Below are positions 31,921 to 39,470 of a DNA stretch of 64,000 nucleotides, piece after piece. Both the position numbers and the translations under genes were made by a program. The stretch lies in contig NZ_JAPZSU010000042.1 in assembly GCF_027531905.1 (NCBI RefSeq), positions 1 to 64,000 of the forward strand. The letters are read 5' to 3'. This stretch comes from Flavobacterium sp. (GTDB lineage: Bacteria; Bacteroidota; Bacteroidia; Flavobacteriales; Flavobacteriaceae). How positions within the stretch are numbered: position 1 is the first letter of the stretch; every line of letters starts with the position of its first letter. The notes under the pieces were generated by a model that saw only the letters and a program-made list of their open reading frames with translations, searched no databases and was not told the origin of the DNA.

Positions 31921-33360
31921 ATGGTATTGAGTAGATTTTGGTTGGTGATATTTATTTCTTCCATCCTTTTTGTAGTAGTGAGTTTGTTTTCGGGCAATAG
32001 TTATACGATTGATCATGTTTTGAATGGCAAAAAAGACGATCCTATTTTACTATCGGAACACTATCTTGAACAAATGCCTGTTTTTATCAAAGACAGTCTT
32101 AAAAAGGCACCCGACCAAACTATGGTCATCAACCGAGATACGCTAAACGCCGACACTACTTATGTGTATAAAAACAAAGTGGTAAAAGTATTTAGCGGTG
32201 TTCAAAAATCCGATGGGCTTTTGCCAACATGTAAAAGTACGTTGCTCGATTTGATCTTGCCATTGATGGCTTACCTAGCTTTTTTCTGTGGACTGATGGA
32301 ATTGTTAATCATTTCAGGAGCTTCCGAAAAACTTGCGAAAGTATTGAGTCCAGTGTTCGTAAAAGTATTTCCTAGTATTCCTAAAAATCACCCTTCGATT
32401 TCCTATATGACATTGAATTTTGCTGCTAATTTCTTAGGGTTAGATTCGGCAGCCACGCCATTTGGATTAAAAGCGATGGAAAGCTTGCAAACCATCAATC
32501 CCGAAAAAGATAAAGCCAGTGATGCGCAGATCATGTTCATGTGTTTGCACGCTTCGGGACTTACATTGATTGCTACTTCTATCATTGGATACCGTGCCGC
32601 AGCAGGTGCTAGCAATCCAGCCGATGTAATGTTGCCTTGTATTATTACTTCTTTCATCGGAACCATAGCGGCGTTCTTGATTGTGGGGGTAAAACAAAAA
32701 ATCAATTTTAAAAGTGCTTCATTAGTGTTAGGTTTAATGGTTTTAATTGCCGCTATCGTAGGTTTATTGATGTATGTGAATCACTTGGATTTAATAGGTA
32801 AAAATTATTTTACTTCTAATCTTTCGGCTTTGATATTAGTGGCCATTATTGCTTTTACGCTGATTCTATCTTTTGTAAAAGAAAAGAAATTTACAGAGGC
32901 AGGCACTACCGTTTACGAAGCGTTTGTAACGGGAGCCAATAATGGAGTGAAAACAGGAGTAACAATTTTTCCCTACGTTTTGGGTATGTTGGTCGCTATT
33001 TCTTTGTTCCGAAATAGTGGTTTATTCGAAATTGTGAGCAATTGGGTCGCTTTTGCATTTTCTAATATGGGAGTTAACAAACAAATCACCGATGCATTGC
33101 CAGTAGCCTTGCTTAGACCGTTTAGCTCGGCAGGATCACGCGGCTTTTTGATTGATTCGATGAATACTTTTGGAGCCGATTCGATGACCGGAAGACTCAG
33201 CAGTATTTTTCAATGCAGCGCCGAAAGTACTTTTTATGTGATTGCCGTTTATTTTGGTTCGGTAAATATCAAAAATACCCGTTATGCTTTAGGAACAATG
33301 TTGTTGGTAGACGTGATTTGTGTAATTACGGCTATTTTCGTGGCTAGCTGGTTTTTTTAG
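31921..33360 (+). CDS. Nucleoside recognition (Gate) domain membrane protein, SpmA/SpmB-like fusion
   Basis: 479-residue integral membrane protein. After an N-terminal helix and a soluble loop, there are two Gate-type modules, one with LMAYLAFFCGLMELLIISG and NFLGLDSAATPFGLKAMESL (SpmA-like) and one with GVKTGVTIFPYVLGMLVAI and SSAGSRGFLIDSM (SpmB-like). In Firmicutes these are separate spore-maturation proteins; in Bacteroidota a fused form is common in non-sporulating species, and its role is unknown. It follows the four-helix-bundle locus and precedes the REP transposase. Confidence 0.87.
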   Translation: MVLSRFWLVIFISSILFVVVSLFSGNSYTIDHVLNGKKDDPILLSEHYLEQMPVFIKDSLKKAPDQTMVINRDTLNADTTYVYKNKVVKVFSGVQKSDGLLPTCKSTLLDLILPLMAYLAFFCGLMELLIISGASEKLAKVLSPVFVKVFPSIPKNHPSISYMTLNFAANFLGLDSAATPFGLKAMESLQTINPEKDKASDAQIMFMCLHASGLTLIATSIIGYRAAAGASNPADVMLPCIITSFIGTIAAFLIVGVKQKINFKSASLVLGLMVLIAAIVGLLMYVNHLDLIGKNYFTSNLSALILVAIIAFTLILSFVKEKKFTEAGTTVYEAFVTGANNGVKTGVTIFPYVLGMLVAISLFRNSGLFEIVSNWVAFAFSNMGVNKQITDALPVALLRPFSSAGSRGFLIDSMNTFGADSMTGRLSSIFQCSAESTFYVIAVYFGSVNIKNTRYALGTMLLVDVICVITAIFVASWFF

Positions 33361-33389
33361 ATTATTGCAATAAAATAAAAACACACGTT

Positions 33390-33409
33390 CAACGGATTAA
33401 AATCCGTTG
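33390..33409. repeat. REP-like palindrome 1
   Basis: CAACGGATTAAAATCCGTTG, a 20-base near-perfect palindrome located 29 bases before the transposase ATG. Confidence 0.85.
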
Positions 33410-33438
33410 ATGGATATGTAATTAAAATAAATATATAT

Positions 33439-33900
33439 ATGGCCAACACCTATCATCAAATATATATTCAAGTAGTTTTTGCGGTGAAATATCGTGAAGC
33501 GGTTATTGCTGATGATTGGAAAGCTACATTATTTGGTGTAATTGGTAATTTGATTAATGAAACTGGTTGTAAAACAATCATTGTAAACGGTGTTGAAGAT
33601 CATGTTCATTGTTTCTTAGGATTAAAACCCACCGTTTCCATTTCGGAATTAATGAAAACGGTAAAAGCAAAATCATCGAAGTACATCAACGATCAAAAAT
33701 TAACTATCTTTAGATTTGAATGGCAAGAAGGCTATGGCGCTTTTTCATACAGTCAATCACAAGTAGGTTCCGTTTATAAATATGTCGCCAATCAAGAACA
33801 ACATCATAAGAAACAAACCTTCAAGCAAGAATATTTAGAGTTTTTAGATAAATTCAACGTCCCTTTTGAGGAACGCTATGTTTTTGAAGAATTGATTTGA
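33439..33900 (+). CDS. REP-associated tyrosine transposase / IS200-like Y1 transposase
   Basis: 153 residues of the Y1 (HUH) transposase fold. The HUH motif is HVHC in VNGVEDHVHCFLG (His about 55 and 57), and the nucleophilic Tyr is expected in SVYKYVANQEQHHKKQTF (about residue 115). The C-terminal EYLEFLDKFNVPFEERYVFE is typical of the short Bacteroidota members. There is no accompanying TnpB. One REP-like palindrome precedes and two follow the gene, which is the arrangement of RAYT genes and their REP sequences. Confidence 0.9.
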   Translation: MANTYHQIYIQVVFAVKYREAVIADDWKATLFGVIGNLINETGCKTIIVNGVEDHVHCFLGLKPTVSISELMKTVKAKSSKYINDQKLTIFRFEWQEGYGAFSYSQSQVGSVYKYVANQEQHHKKQTFKQEYLEFLDKFNVPFEERYVFEELI

Positions 33901-33932
33901 TATCTGTGTGATTAAAAATATAACTAACCGAT

Positions 33933-33994
33933 CAACGGATTGAAATCCGTTGTTACAAAACGAACATACACCATCAACGGATTAAAATCCGTTG
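33933..33994. repeat. REP-like palindromes 2 and 3
   Basis: CAACGGATTGAAATCCGTTG at 33933-33952 and CAACGGATTAAAATCCGTTG at 33975-33994, 42 bases apart (start to start), both preceded by AT and differing by one base. The rest of the interval to 34212 holds no supported gene. Confidence 0.85.
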
Positions 33995-34180
33995 GTCGAA
34001 TGTCAAGATTTCATCATAATATTTATTCGTTGGCTGGACGTATTTATAATAGCATATTTAATCCTTTGTTGAATAAATAAATGAAAGCCCATAAAAACAA
34101 TTCTTGTGTCTGATGGTTAATTTATACCAATTCTAAAAGATAAGTTATGAGAAATGGATTTTCATTCTTTCAACAATTCT

Positions 34181-34188
34181 TATCTTTA
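34181..34188 (+). promoter_or_regulatory. Near-consensus -7 box before the fumarase gene
   Basis: TATCTTTA differs from TAnnTTTG only in the last base and lies 24 bases before the ATG at 34213. It lies inside the extended reading frame starting at 34147, favouring the later start. Confidence 0.4.
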
Positions 34189-34212
34189 CCTTTCAAAAAA
34201 AAACAATACAAT

Positions 34213-35814
34213 ATGGACTTTATATACCAGGATCCTTATCCTATTTTAAAAGACGAAACCCAATACCGAAAAATTACTTCAGACTTTGTAAAAGTCGAGC
34301 AATTAGGCGAACGTGAGATTTTAACCATCGACCCAAAAGGGTTAGAATTATTGGCTCAAGAAGCTATGAGAGACGTTTCTTTTATGCTACGTACTTCGCA
34401 TTTAGAAAAATTAAGAGCCATTTTGGATGACCCAGAAGCGACCGACAATGATCGTTTTGTAGCGTATAATTTATTGCAAAATGCCGTAGTAGCTATCGAT
34501 GGCGAATTGCCTTCTTGTCAAGATACAGGAACGGCAATTGTGATGGCCAAAAAAGGAGAAAATGTATACACCGGCGTTGATGATGCAGAGTATTTGTCTA
34601 GAGGAATTTTTAATACTTACCAAGAAAAGAACCTCCGTTATTCTCAAATTGTGCCAATTAGTATGTTTGAAGAAAAAAATTCAGGGTCAAACCTTCCGGC
34701 TCAAATAGATATTTATGCTAAAAAAGGTGCTTCTTATGAATTTTTATTTTTAGCAAAGGGTGGAGGCTCAGCCAATAAAACCTATTTATACCAACAAACG
34801 AAGTCATTATTAAATGAGAAATCGTTAGATGCTTTTATTCGTGCAAAGATTATGGATTTAGGGACATCCGCTTGCCCACCATACCACTTGGCTTTGGTGA
34901 TTGGAGGAACTTCAGCCGAAGCTAATTTGGCAGCTGTAAAAAAAGCTTCTGCAGGTTATTTTGACCATTTGCCTACTTCAGGAAATATGGCAGGTCAAGC
35001 ATTTCGTGATTTGGAGTGGGAAAAGAGAGTACAAATCATTTGCCAAGAAAGCCAAATTGGAGCGCAATTTGGAGGTAAATATTTCACACACGATGTTCGT
35101 GTAATTCGTTTACCACGTCACGCTGCTTCTTGTCCAGTGGGATTAGGAGTTTCTTGTTCCGCAGATAGAAACATCAAAGGAAAAATTACGAAAGACGGTA
35201 TTTTTGTAGAACAATTGGAAGTAAATCCAAAACGATTGTTGCCAGAAACACCTCCTCATTTGGAAGCGGCTATCGAGATTGATTTGAACAGACCCATGCC
35301 AGAAATTTTGGCGGAGTTGTCTAAATATCCTATCAAAACGCGATTAAAACTTAACGGCACCTTGATTGTAGCTCGCGATATTGCACATGCCAAAATCAAA
35401 GAGTTATTGGATGCAGGAAAACCGATGCCCGAATACTTTAAAAATCACCCTATTTATTATGCTGGACCAGCTAAAACACCAGAAGGAATGCCTTCAGGAA
35501 GTTTTGGACCAACAACTGCAGGTCGTATGGACGTGTACGTTGAGGAGTTCCAAAAAAATGGCGGAAGTATGGTGATGTTAGCCAAAGGTAACCGAACCAA
35601 AGACGTAATGAACGCTTGTAAAACTTATGGAGGATTCTATTTGGGTTCTATTGGTGGACCAGCAGCTATTTTGGCCAAAGAAAATATCCTTTCCGTTGAG
35701 GTAGTGGATTTTGAAGAATTAGGAATGGAAGCCGTTCGTAAAATCACCATCAAAGATTTCCCTGCTTTTATTATTACTGATGATAAAGGCAATGACTTTT
35801 TTGAAAATTTATAA
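34213..35814 (+). CDS. fumB: Fumarate hydratase, class I (4Fe-4S)
   Basis: 533-residue TCA-cycle enzyme interconverting fumarate and malate. Cluster-ligand Cys residues are expected in [29 protein letters not shown] and [13 protein letters not shown]; the C-terminal beta domain has [20 protein letters not shown] and [12 protein letters not shown]. The class I enzyme is oxygen-labile compared with the class II FumC. The ATG at 34213 starts the conserved [10 protein letters not shown]; an in-frame ATG at 34147 would add 22 residues that include the promoter-like sequence. A strong terminator follows. The symbol (fumA versus fumB) is nominal. Confidence 0.92.
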   Translation: MDFIYQDPYPILKDETQYRKITSDFVKVEQLGEREILTIDPKGLELLAQEAMRDVSFMLRTSHLEKLRAILDDPEATDNDRFVAYNLLQNAVVAIDGELPSCQDTGTAIVMAKKGENVYTGVDDAEYLSRGIFNTYQEKNLRYSQIVPISMFEEKNSGSNLPAQIDIYAKKGASYEFLFLAKGGGSANKTYLYQQTKSLLNEKSLDAFIRAKIMDLGTSACPPYHLALVIGGTSAEANLAAVKKASAGYFDHLPTSGNMAGQAFRDLEWEKRVQIICQESQIGAQFGGKYFTHDVRVIRLPRHAASCPVGLGVSCSADRNIKGKITKDGIFVEQLEVNPKRLLPETPPHLEAAIEIDLNRPMPEILAELSKYPIKTRLKLNGTLIVARDIAHAKIKELLDAGKPMPEYFKNHPIYYAGPAKTPEGMPSGSFGPTTAGRMDVYVEEFQKNGGSMVMLAKGNRTKDVMNACKTYGGFYLGSIGGPAAILAKENILSVEVVDFEELGMEAVRKITIKDFPAFIITDDKGNDFFENL

Positions 35815-35829
35815 TTTTATAATCATTTG

Positions 35830-35862
35830 AAAAAGACTGTCGCTAGTGAGACAGTCTTTTTA
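35830..35862 (+). terminator. Terminator after the fumarase gene
   Basis: AAAAAGACTGTC (35830-35841) pairs with GACAGTCTTTTT (35850-35861) across an 8-base loop. Confidence 0.9.
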
Positions 35863-35878
35863 GTAATCCTATTTTTAT

Positions 35879-36757
35879 TTGAAACCAACATTATTAGTAT
35901 TAGCAGCAGGTTTAGGTTCTCGTTATGGAGGACTAAAACAATTAGACGGATTAGGGCCTCAGGGGCAAATCATTATGGACTATTCCATTCATGATGCTTT
36001 AAAAGCAGGCTTTGGGAACGTGGTTTTAATAGTTCAAGAACCTATGATTCCGGTACTTACGGAGCGCTATTTGGTGCAACAACAATTACCCGTTTCTTTT
36101 GTGATTCAGGATAAAAAAATTGAAAGAAACAATATAGTTCACGAAAATCCCAAACCTTGGGGAACAGCTCATGCTTTATGGTGTGCTAAAAATGCTATTC
36201 AGTGTAATTTTTTGTTGATTAATGCCGATGATTTTTATGGCCAAAATTCCTTTGCTTTAGCTTACACTCATTTATCTCAATATGAAAATCCGTGTGCCAT
36301 CGTGTTCCCAATTTTGAAAACCTTATCCGAAAATGGCACTGTAAATCGAGCCGAAGTTCACGTTGAAAATGGGTTGCTTAAAGATTCTATCGAAAGAGAA
36401 AAAATTAGCAAAACCCAAGAGGGTATTTTTTATCCCACTCCAAATGGAGAACAGGAAGCATTAGCAGAAAATACTTTGGTTTCTATGAATATGTGGGGCT
36501 TTACACCAGCTATTTTTGATTTCTTAGAAAAGGATTTGGATGCTTTTATTCAAAAATGGCAAGCCAATCCGGGGATTGAATATCAGTTACCTAATGTGGT
36601 TACCGCTATGATTGAAGCTGGTATTTATCAAATTTCTGTGATTCCTACCAATGAAGAATGGATTGGTATTACATATAAAGAAGATAAGCAGAAAGCGGCA
36701 GAGCAGATAAAAAAACTACACAATTTAGGAGTGTATAGCGAAGAATTATGGAAGTAA
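35879..36757 (+). CDS. Sugar-1-phosphate nucleotidyltransferase (NTP_transferase fold)
   Basis: 292 residues. The N-terminal LLVLAAGLGSRYGGLKQLDG is the nucleotide-binding signature of sugar nucleotidyltransferases; the metal-binding Asp pair is in LLINADDFYG, and MNMWGFTPAIFDFLE is also typical. Translation seems to start at TTG 35879: the frame is closed by TAA at 35864-35866 and there is no ATG. The fumarase terminator lies only 17 bases upstream. It overlaps the following kinase gene by 10 bases; together they would phosphorylate a free sugar at C1 and couple it to a nucleotide. Sugar identity is unknown. Confidence 0.85.
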   Translation: MKPTLLVLAAGLGSRYGGLKQLDGLGPQGQIIMDYSIHDALKAGFGNVVLIVQEPMIPVLTERYLVQQQLPVSFVIQDKKIERNNIVHENPKPWGTAHALWCAKNAIQCNFLLINADDFYGQNSFALAYTHLSQYENPCAIVFPILKTLSENGTVNRAEVHVENGLLKDSIEREKISKTQEGIFYPTPNGEQEALAENTLVSMNMWGFTPAIFDFLEKDLDAFIQKWQANPGIEYQLPNVVTAMIEAGIYQISVIPTNEEWIGITYKEDKQKAAEQIKKLHNLGVYSEELWK

Positions 36758-37770
36758 TTGCAAAAGTAGTAGGTGATTTTTTAGGAACCGTAGCTATTCA
36801 AGATGTAGTGGTGCTACAAAGTGGCTTAATCAATAGTACATATAAAGTTGTGACTGCAAAGGGCGATTTTGTTTTGCAAAAAATGAATCAAACCGTTTTT
36901 CCTAAGATTCATGCTCTTTTGAATAATAAGATAAAGATTACTAAGTATTTACAACAAATTAGTTTTCCTACTATAACTTTTCTTTCTACTCAAGAAGGTT
37001 TGTTTTATACCCAAGAAGGAGAAGATATTTGGCAATTGTCAATTTATGTTCCTTCTATCGTTAAGGAAAAAATAGAATCCCCTATTACTGCCGAAAAAGC
37101 AGGACTTTTTTTGGCGCAATTTCATAAAGCCTTGCTAGATTTTCCAATTGCTGAATTGGAATATACCCTTCCAGATTTTCATAATACGCCCAAAAGATAT
37201 AATGATTTTAAGGATAAGGGAACTAGTGCTTCAAAAGAACGTTTGTTGAATGCGAGTAATGAAATAGAACAACTCAACTTTTATTATGCTAAAGTTGCAC
37301 CAGTGGCTTTAGCTATTCAAGAAGGCATAATTCCGTTGCGTGTTGTGCATAATGACACCAAAATTGGCAATATGCTTTTTGATGAAAAGGGTAATATTAT
37401 CTGCATTATTGATTATGATACGATCATGCCAGGAAGTATTCTTCATGATGTGGGCGATGCTTTAAGAACAGGAACGAATACCGCCACTGAGGAAGAAAAA
37501 GAGCTGAACAAAGTAAATTTTGATACCAAAATCTACGAAGCTTTTATGAAAGGATACACACAGGAAGCGCTTTCTTTTATGACACCCAAAGAGGCCGAAG
37601 CGATTCATCTAAGCTTACCTTTATTACTTTTTGAACAAGCTTGCCGTTTTCTCGCAGACTACTTAGATAACGACCGCTATTATACTACATCTTATGAACA
37701 ACAAAATTTAATAAGAGCTAAAACTCAAATTCATTTGTTAGCACAAGTTTGTAGTTATTTCAATTTATGA
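36748..37770 (+). CDS. Phosphotransferase resembling N-acetylhexosamine 1-kinase
   Basis: 340 residues with an aminoglycoside-phosphotransferase-like kinase fold. QSGLINSTYKVVTAKGDFVLQKMN is the nucleotide-binding N-lobe; the catalytic loop is VVHNDTKIGNMLFD and the metal-binding motif IIDYDTIMPGSILHDVGDALR. The HNDTK and IDYDTxMPG combination is what I know from NahK-type N-acetylhexosamine 1-kinases. It overlaps the upstream nucleotidyltransferase by 10 bases (ATGGAAGTAA), so a two-step salvage route to a nucleotide sugar, possibly for cell-envelope glycans, is a good inference. Substrate is not proven. Confidence 0.82.
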   Translation: MEVIAKVVGDFLGTVAIQDVVVLQSGLINSTYKVVTAKGDFVLQKMNQTVFPKIHALLNNKIKITKYLQQISFPTITFLSTQEGLFYTQEGEDIWQLSIYVPSIVKEKIESPITAEKAGLFLAQFHKALLDFPIAELEYTLPDFHNTPKRYNDFKDKGTSASKERLLNASNEIEQLNFYYAKVAPVALAIQEGIIPLRVVHNDTKIGNMLFDEKGNIICIIDYDTIMPGSILHDVGDALRTGTNTATEEEKELNKVNFDTKIYEAFMKGYTQEALSFMTPKEAEAIHLSLPLLLFEQACRFLADYLDNDRYYTTSYEQQNLIRAKTQIHLLAQVCSYFNL

Positions 37771-37794
37771 TTCAGGTTATGAATTTTTATGAAA

Positions 37795-37832
37795 AAACCC
37801 ACAGAAGTAATGATACTGATGTGGGTTTCTTG
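37795..37832. terminator. Bidirectional terminator between the kinase gene and scoB
   Basis: AAACCCACA (37795-37803) pairs with TGTGGGTTT (37820-37828) across 16 bases, followed by T-rich DNA on the plus strand and preceded by A6 for the minus strand. Confidence 0.75.
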
Positions 37833-37838
37833 TTTTTT

Positions 37839-38495
37839 CTAGTCAATCACCATTTCTGGAATTTCACCTTCAATGAGTAAGTCGGCCTCCGTAGAAGCGA
37901 TGATATGCTCTACCGATACGCCTGGAGCTCTTTCCAGAAGTTTAAATCCTTTGGGAGTGATTTCCATAACGGCCAATTCGGTTACGACTTTTTTTACACA
38001 GCCAACGCCAGTTAAAGGTAAGGTACATTTCTTCAATATTTTACTTTCTCCAGCTTTGTTTACGTGCATCATGGCCACGATAATATTATCTGCCGATGCT
38101 ACTAAATCCATGGCACCACCCATTCCTTTGACCATTTTTCCTGGAATTTTCCAGTTGGCAATATCGCCGTTTTCGGCTACTTCCATGGCACCGAGGATAG
38201 TCAAGTCTACATGTTGACCGCGAATCATTCCAAAACTGGTGGCAGAGTCAAAAAAACTAGCTCCTGGAAGCGTTGTAATGGTTTGTTTGCCGGCATTGAT
38301 TAAATCGGCATCTTCTTCGCCTTCAAAAGGAAAGGGACCCATACCTAAAACACCGTTTTCGCTTTGAAATTCAACCGAAATATCTTCTCTTACATAATTG
38401 GCTACCAAGGTTGGAATCCCGATGCCAAGGTTCACAAAGTAACCGTCTTGTACTTCTTTTGCAATGCGTTTAGCGATATCTTCTTTTGTTAACAT
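37839..38495 (-). CDS. scoB: 3-oxoacid CoA-transferase subunit B
   Basis: 218-residue beta subunit of succinyl-CoA:3-ketoacid CoA transferase. The catalytic Glu is in FQSENGVLGMGP; GYFVNLGIGIPTLVANYV, GQHVDLTILGAMEV and KMVKGMGGAMDLV are standard blocks. It transfers CoA between succinyl-CoA and acetoacetate. scoA lies upstream on the same strand with 129 bases between, occupied by two dispersed repeats, an unusually large gap for this heterodimer. Confidence 0.94.
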   Translation of the reverse strand: MLTKEDIAKRIAKEVQDGYFVNLGIGIPTLVANYVREDISVEFQSENGVLGMGPFPFEGEEDADLINAGKQTITTLPGASFFDSATSFGMIRGQHVDLTILGAMEVAENGDIANWKIPGKMVKGMGGAMDLVASADNIIVAMMHVNKAGESKILKKCTLPLTGVGCVKKVVTELAVMEITPKGFKLLERAPGVSVEHIIASTEADLLIEGEIPEMVID

Positions 38496-38550
38496 ACTTT
38501 TCTTTTTTGAAACATATAAGTTATTTTTAACTGAATCTTAGATATTTTTT

Positions 38551-38627
38551 AAAACCATATATGGCAATTAAGGTCATTTAAGTTTTAGCTTCAGGATGAA
38601 TACTAAAAAACTGACCACTGACCACTA
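38551..38627. repeat. CATTTAAG-type and CAGTG-type repeats between scoA and scoB
   Basis: 38551-38586 has AAAACCATATATGGCAATTA followed by AGGTCATTTAAGTTTT, a member of the family also seen at 29607, 45028 and 62837. 38597-38627 has TACTAAAAAACTGACCACTG then ACCACTA, a member of the CAGTG family; its last three bases are the scoA TAG (38625-38627). Confidence 0.75.
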
Positions 38628-39323
38628 TCTTTTCCTAACCGTTCTTTGCTCTATTCGTTTTTCATATTTCTCTCCTTGAAAAATACGTTGTACTAAAATT
38701 CCAGGAATGTGAATTTGATTCGGATCCAAAGTTCCAGCTTCGACTAATTCTTCTACTTCGGCAATGGTGATTTTTGCGGCACCACACATACACGGATTAA
38801 AATTTCTAGCCGTACCTTTGAAGATTAAATTCCCTGCGGTGTCGCCTTTCCAAGCTTTTACAATCGCAAAATCAGCTTTGAAAGCTTCTTCCATAATGTG
38901 CATTTTTCCATTGAATTCGCGTACTTCTTTGCCTTTGGCTACTTCAGTTCCATAACCCGCAGGTGTGAAAAAAGCAGGAATTCCAGCTTGAGCCGCACGA
39001 CAACGTTCAGCTAAAGTACCCTGAGGAATCAAATCTACTTCGAGTTCGCCAGAAAGCATTTGGCGTTCAAACTCAGCATTTTCTCCTACATAAGAAGAAA
39101 TCATTTTTTTGATTTGTTTTTTTTGTAAAAGCAAACCAAGTCCAAAATCATCTACACCAGCGTTGTTTGAAATACAAGTTAATTCATTTACGCCTTTTTG
39201 AACTAAAGCTGTGATGGAGTTTTCAGGTATTCCACAAAGGCCAAAGCCACCTAACATCAGCGTCATTCCGTTTTCGATGCCTTGTAGCGCATCATCAACA
39301 GTTGAAACGGTTTTATTTATCAT
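38625..39323 (-). CDS. scoA: 3-oxoacid CoA-transferase subunit A
   Basis: 232-residue alpha subunit: [52 protein letters not shown] and [20 protein letters not shown] are typical of ScoA/AtoD. The C-terminal tail is basic ([12 protein letters not shown]) and longer than the core requires; its stop codon lies in a dispersed repeat, so the tail may have been altered by the repeat. A -7 box lies at 39354-39361. Confidence 0.94.
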   Translation of the reverse strand: MINKTVSTVDDALQGIENGMTLMLGGFGLCGIPENSITALVQKGVNELTCISNNAGVDDFGLGLLLQKKQIKKMISSYVGENAEFERQMLSGELEVDLIPQGTLAERCRAAQAGIPAFFTPAGYGTEVAKGKEVREFNGKMHIMEEAFKADFAIVKAWKGDTAGNLIFKGTARNFNPCMCGAAKITIAEVEELVEAGTLDPNQIHIPGILVQRIFQGEKYEKRIEQRTVRKR

Positions 39324-39353
39324 GGAGTTCTATTTTAGAATTTTTTTTTCAGG

Positions 39354-39361
39354 CAAATGTA
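39354..39361 (-). promoter_or_regulatory. -7 box for scoA-scoB
   Basis: Minus-strand TACATTTG, 30 bases upstream of the scoA ATG. Confidence 0.55.
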
Positions 39362-39430
39362 GTTCGAAATCGATTTCGAAAAAAAATTTAGATAGCATTT
39401 TTTACAGATTTGCGATCCAGTTGTTAAATA

Positions 39431-39463
39431 CAAAAACGACAGTTCCGCTGAAGAACTGCCGTT
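39431..39463 (-). terminator. Terminator of the ricT-gldH-PBP1 operon
   Basis: On the minus strand AACGGCAGTTC pairs with GAACTGTCGTT (one G-U), followed by TTTTG. It starts 8 bases after the PBP stop codon. Confidence 0.8.
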
Positions 39464-39470
39464 GTAGTTT

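Noticed and set aside
34147..34212. N-terminal extension of fumarase as a signal peptide
   Set aside because: The hydrophobic stretch is short, it includes a promoter-like TATCTTTA, and class I fumarase is cytosolic.
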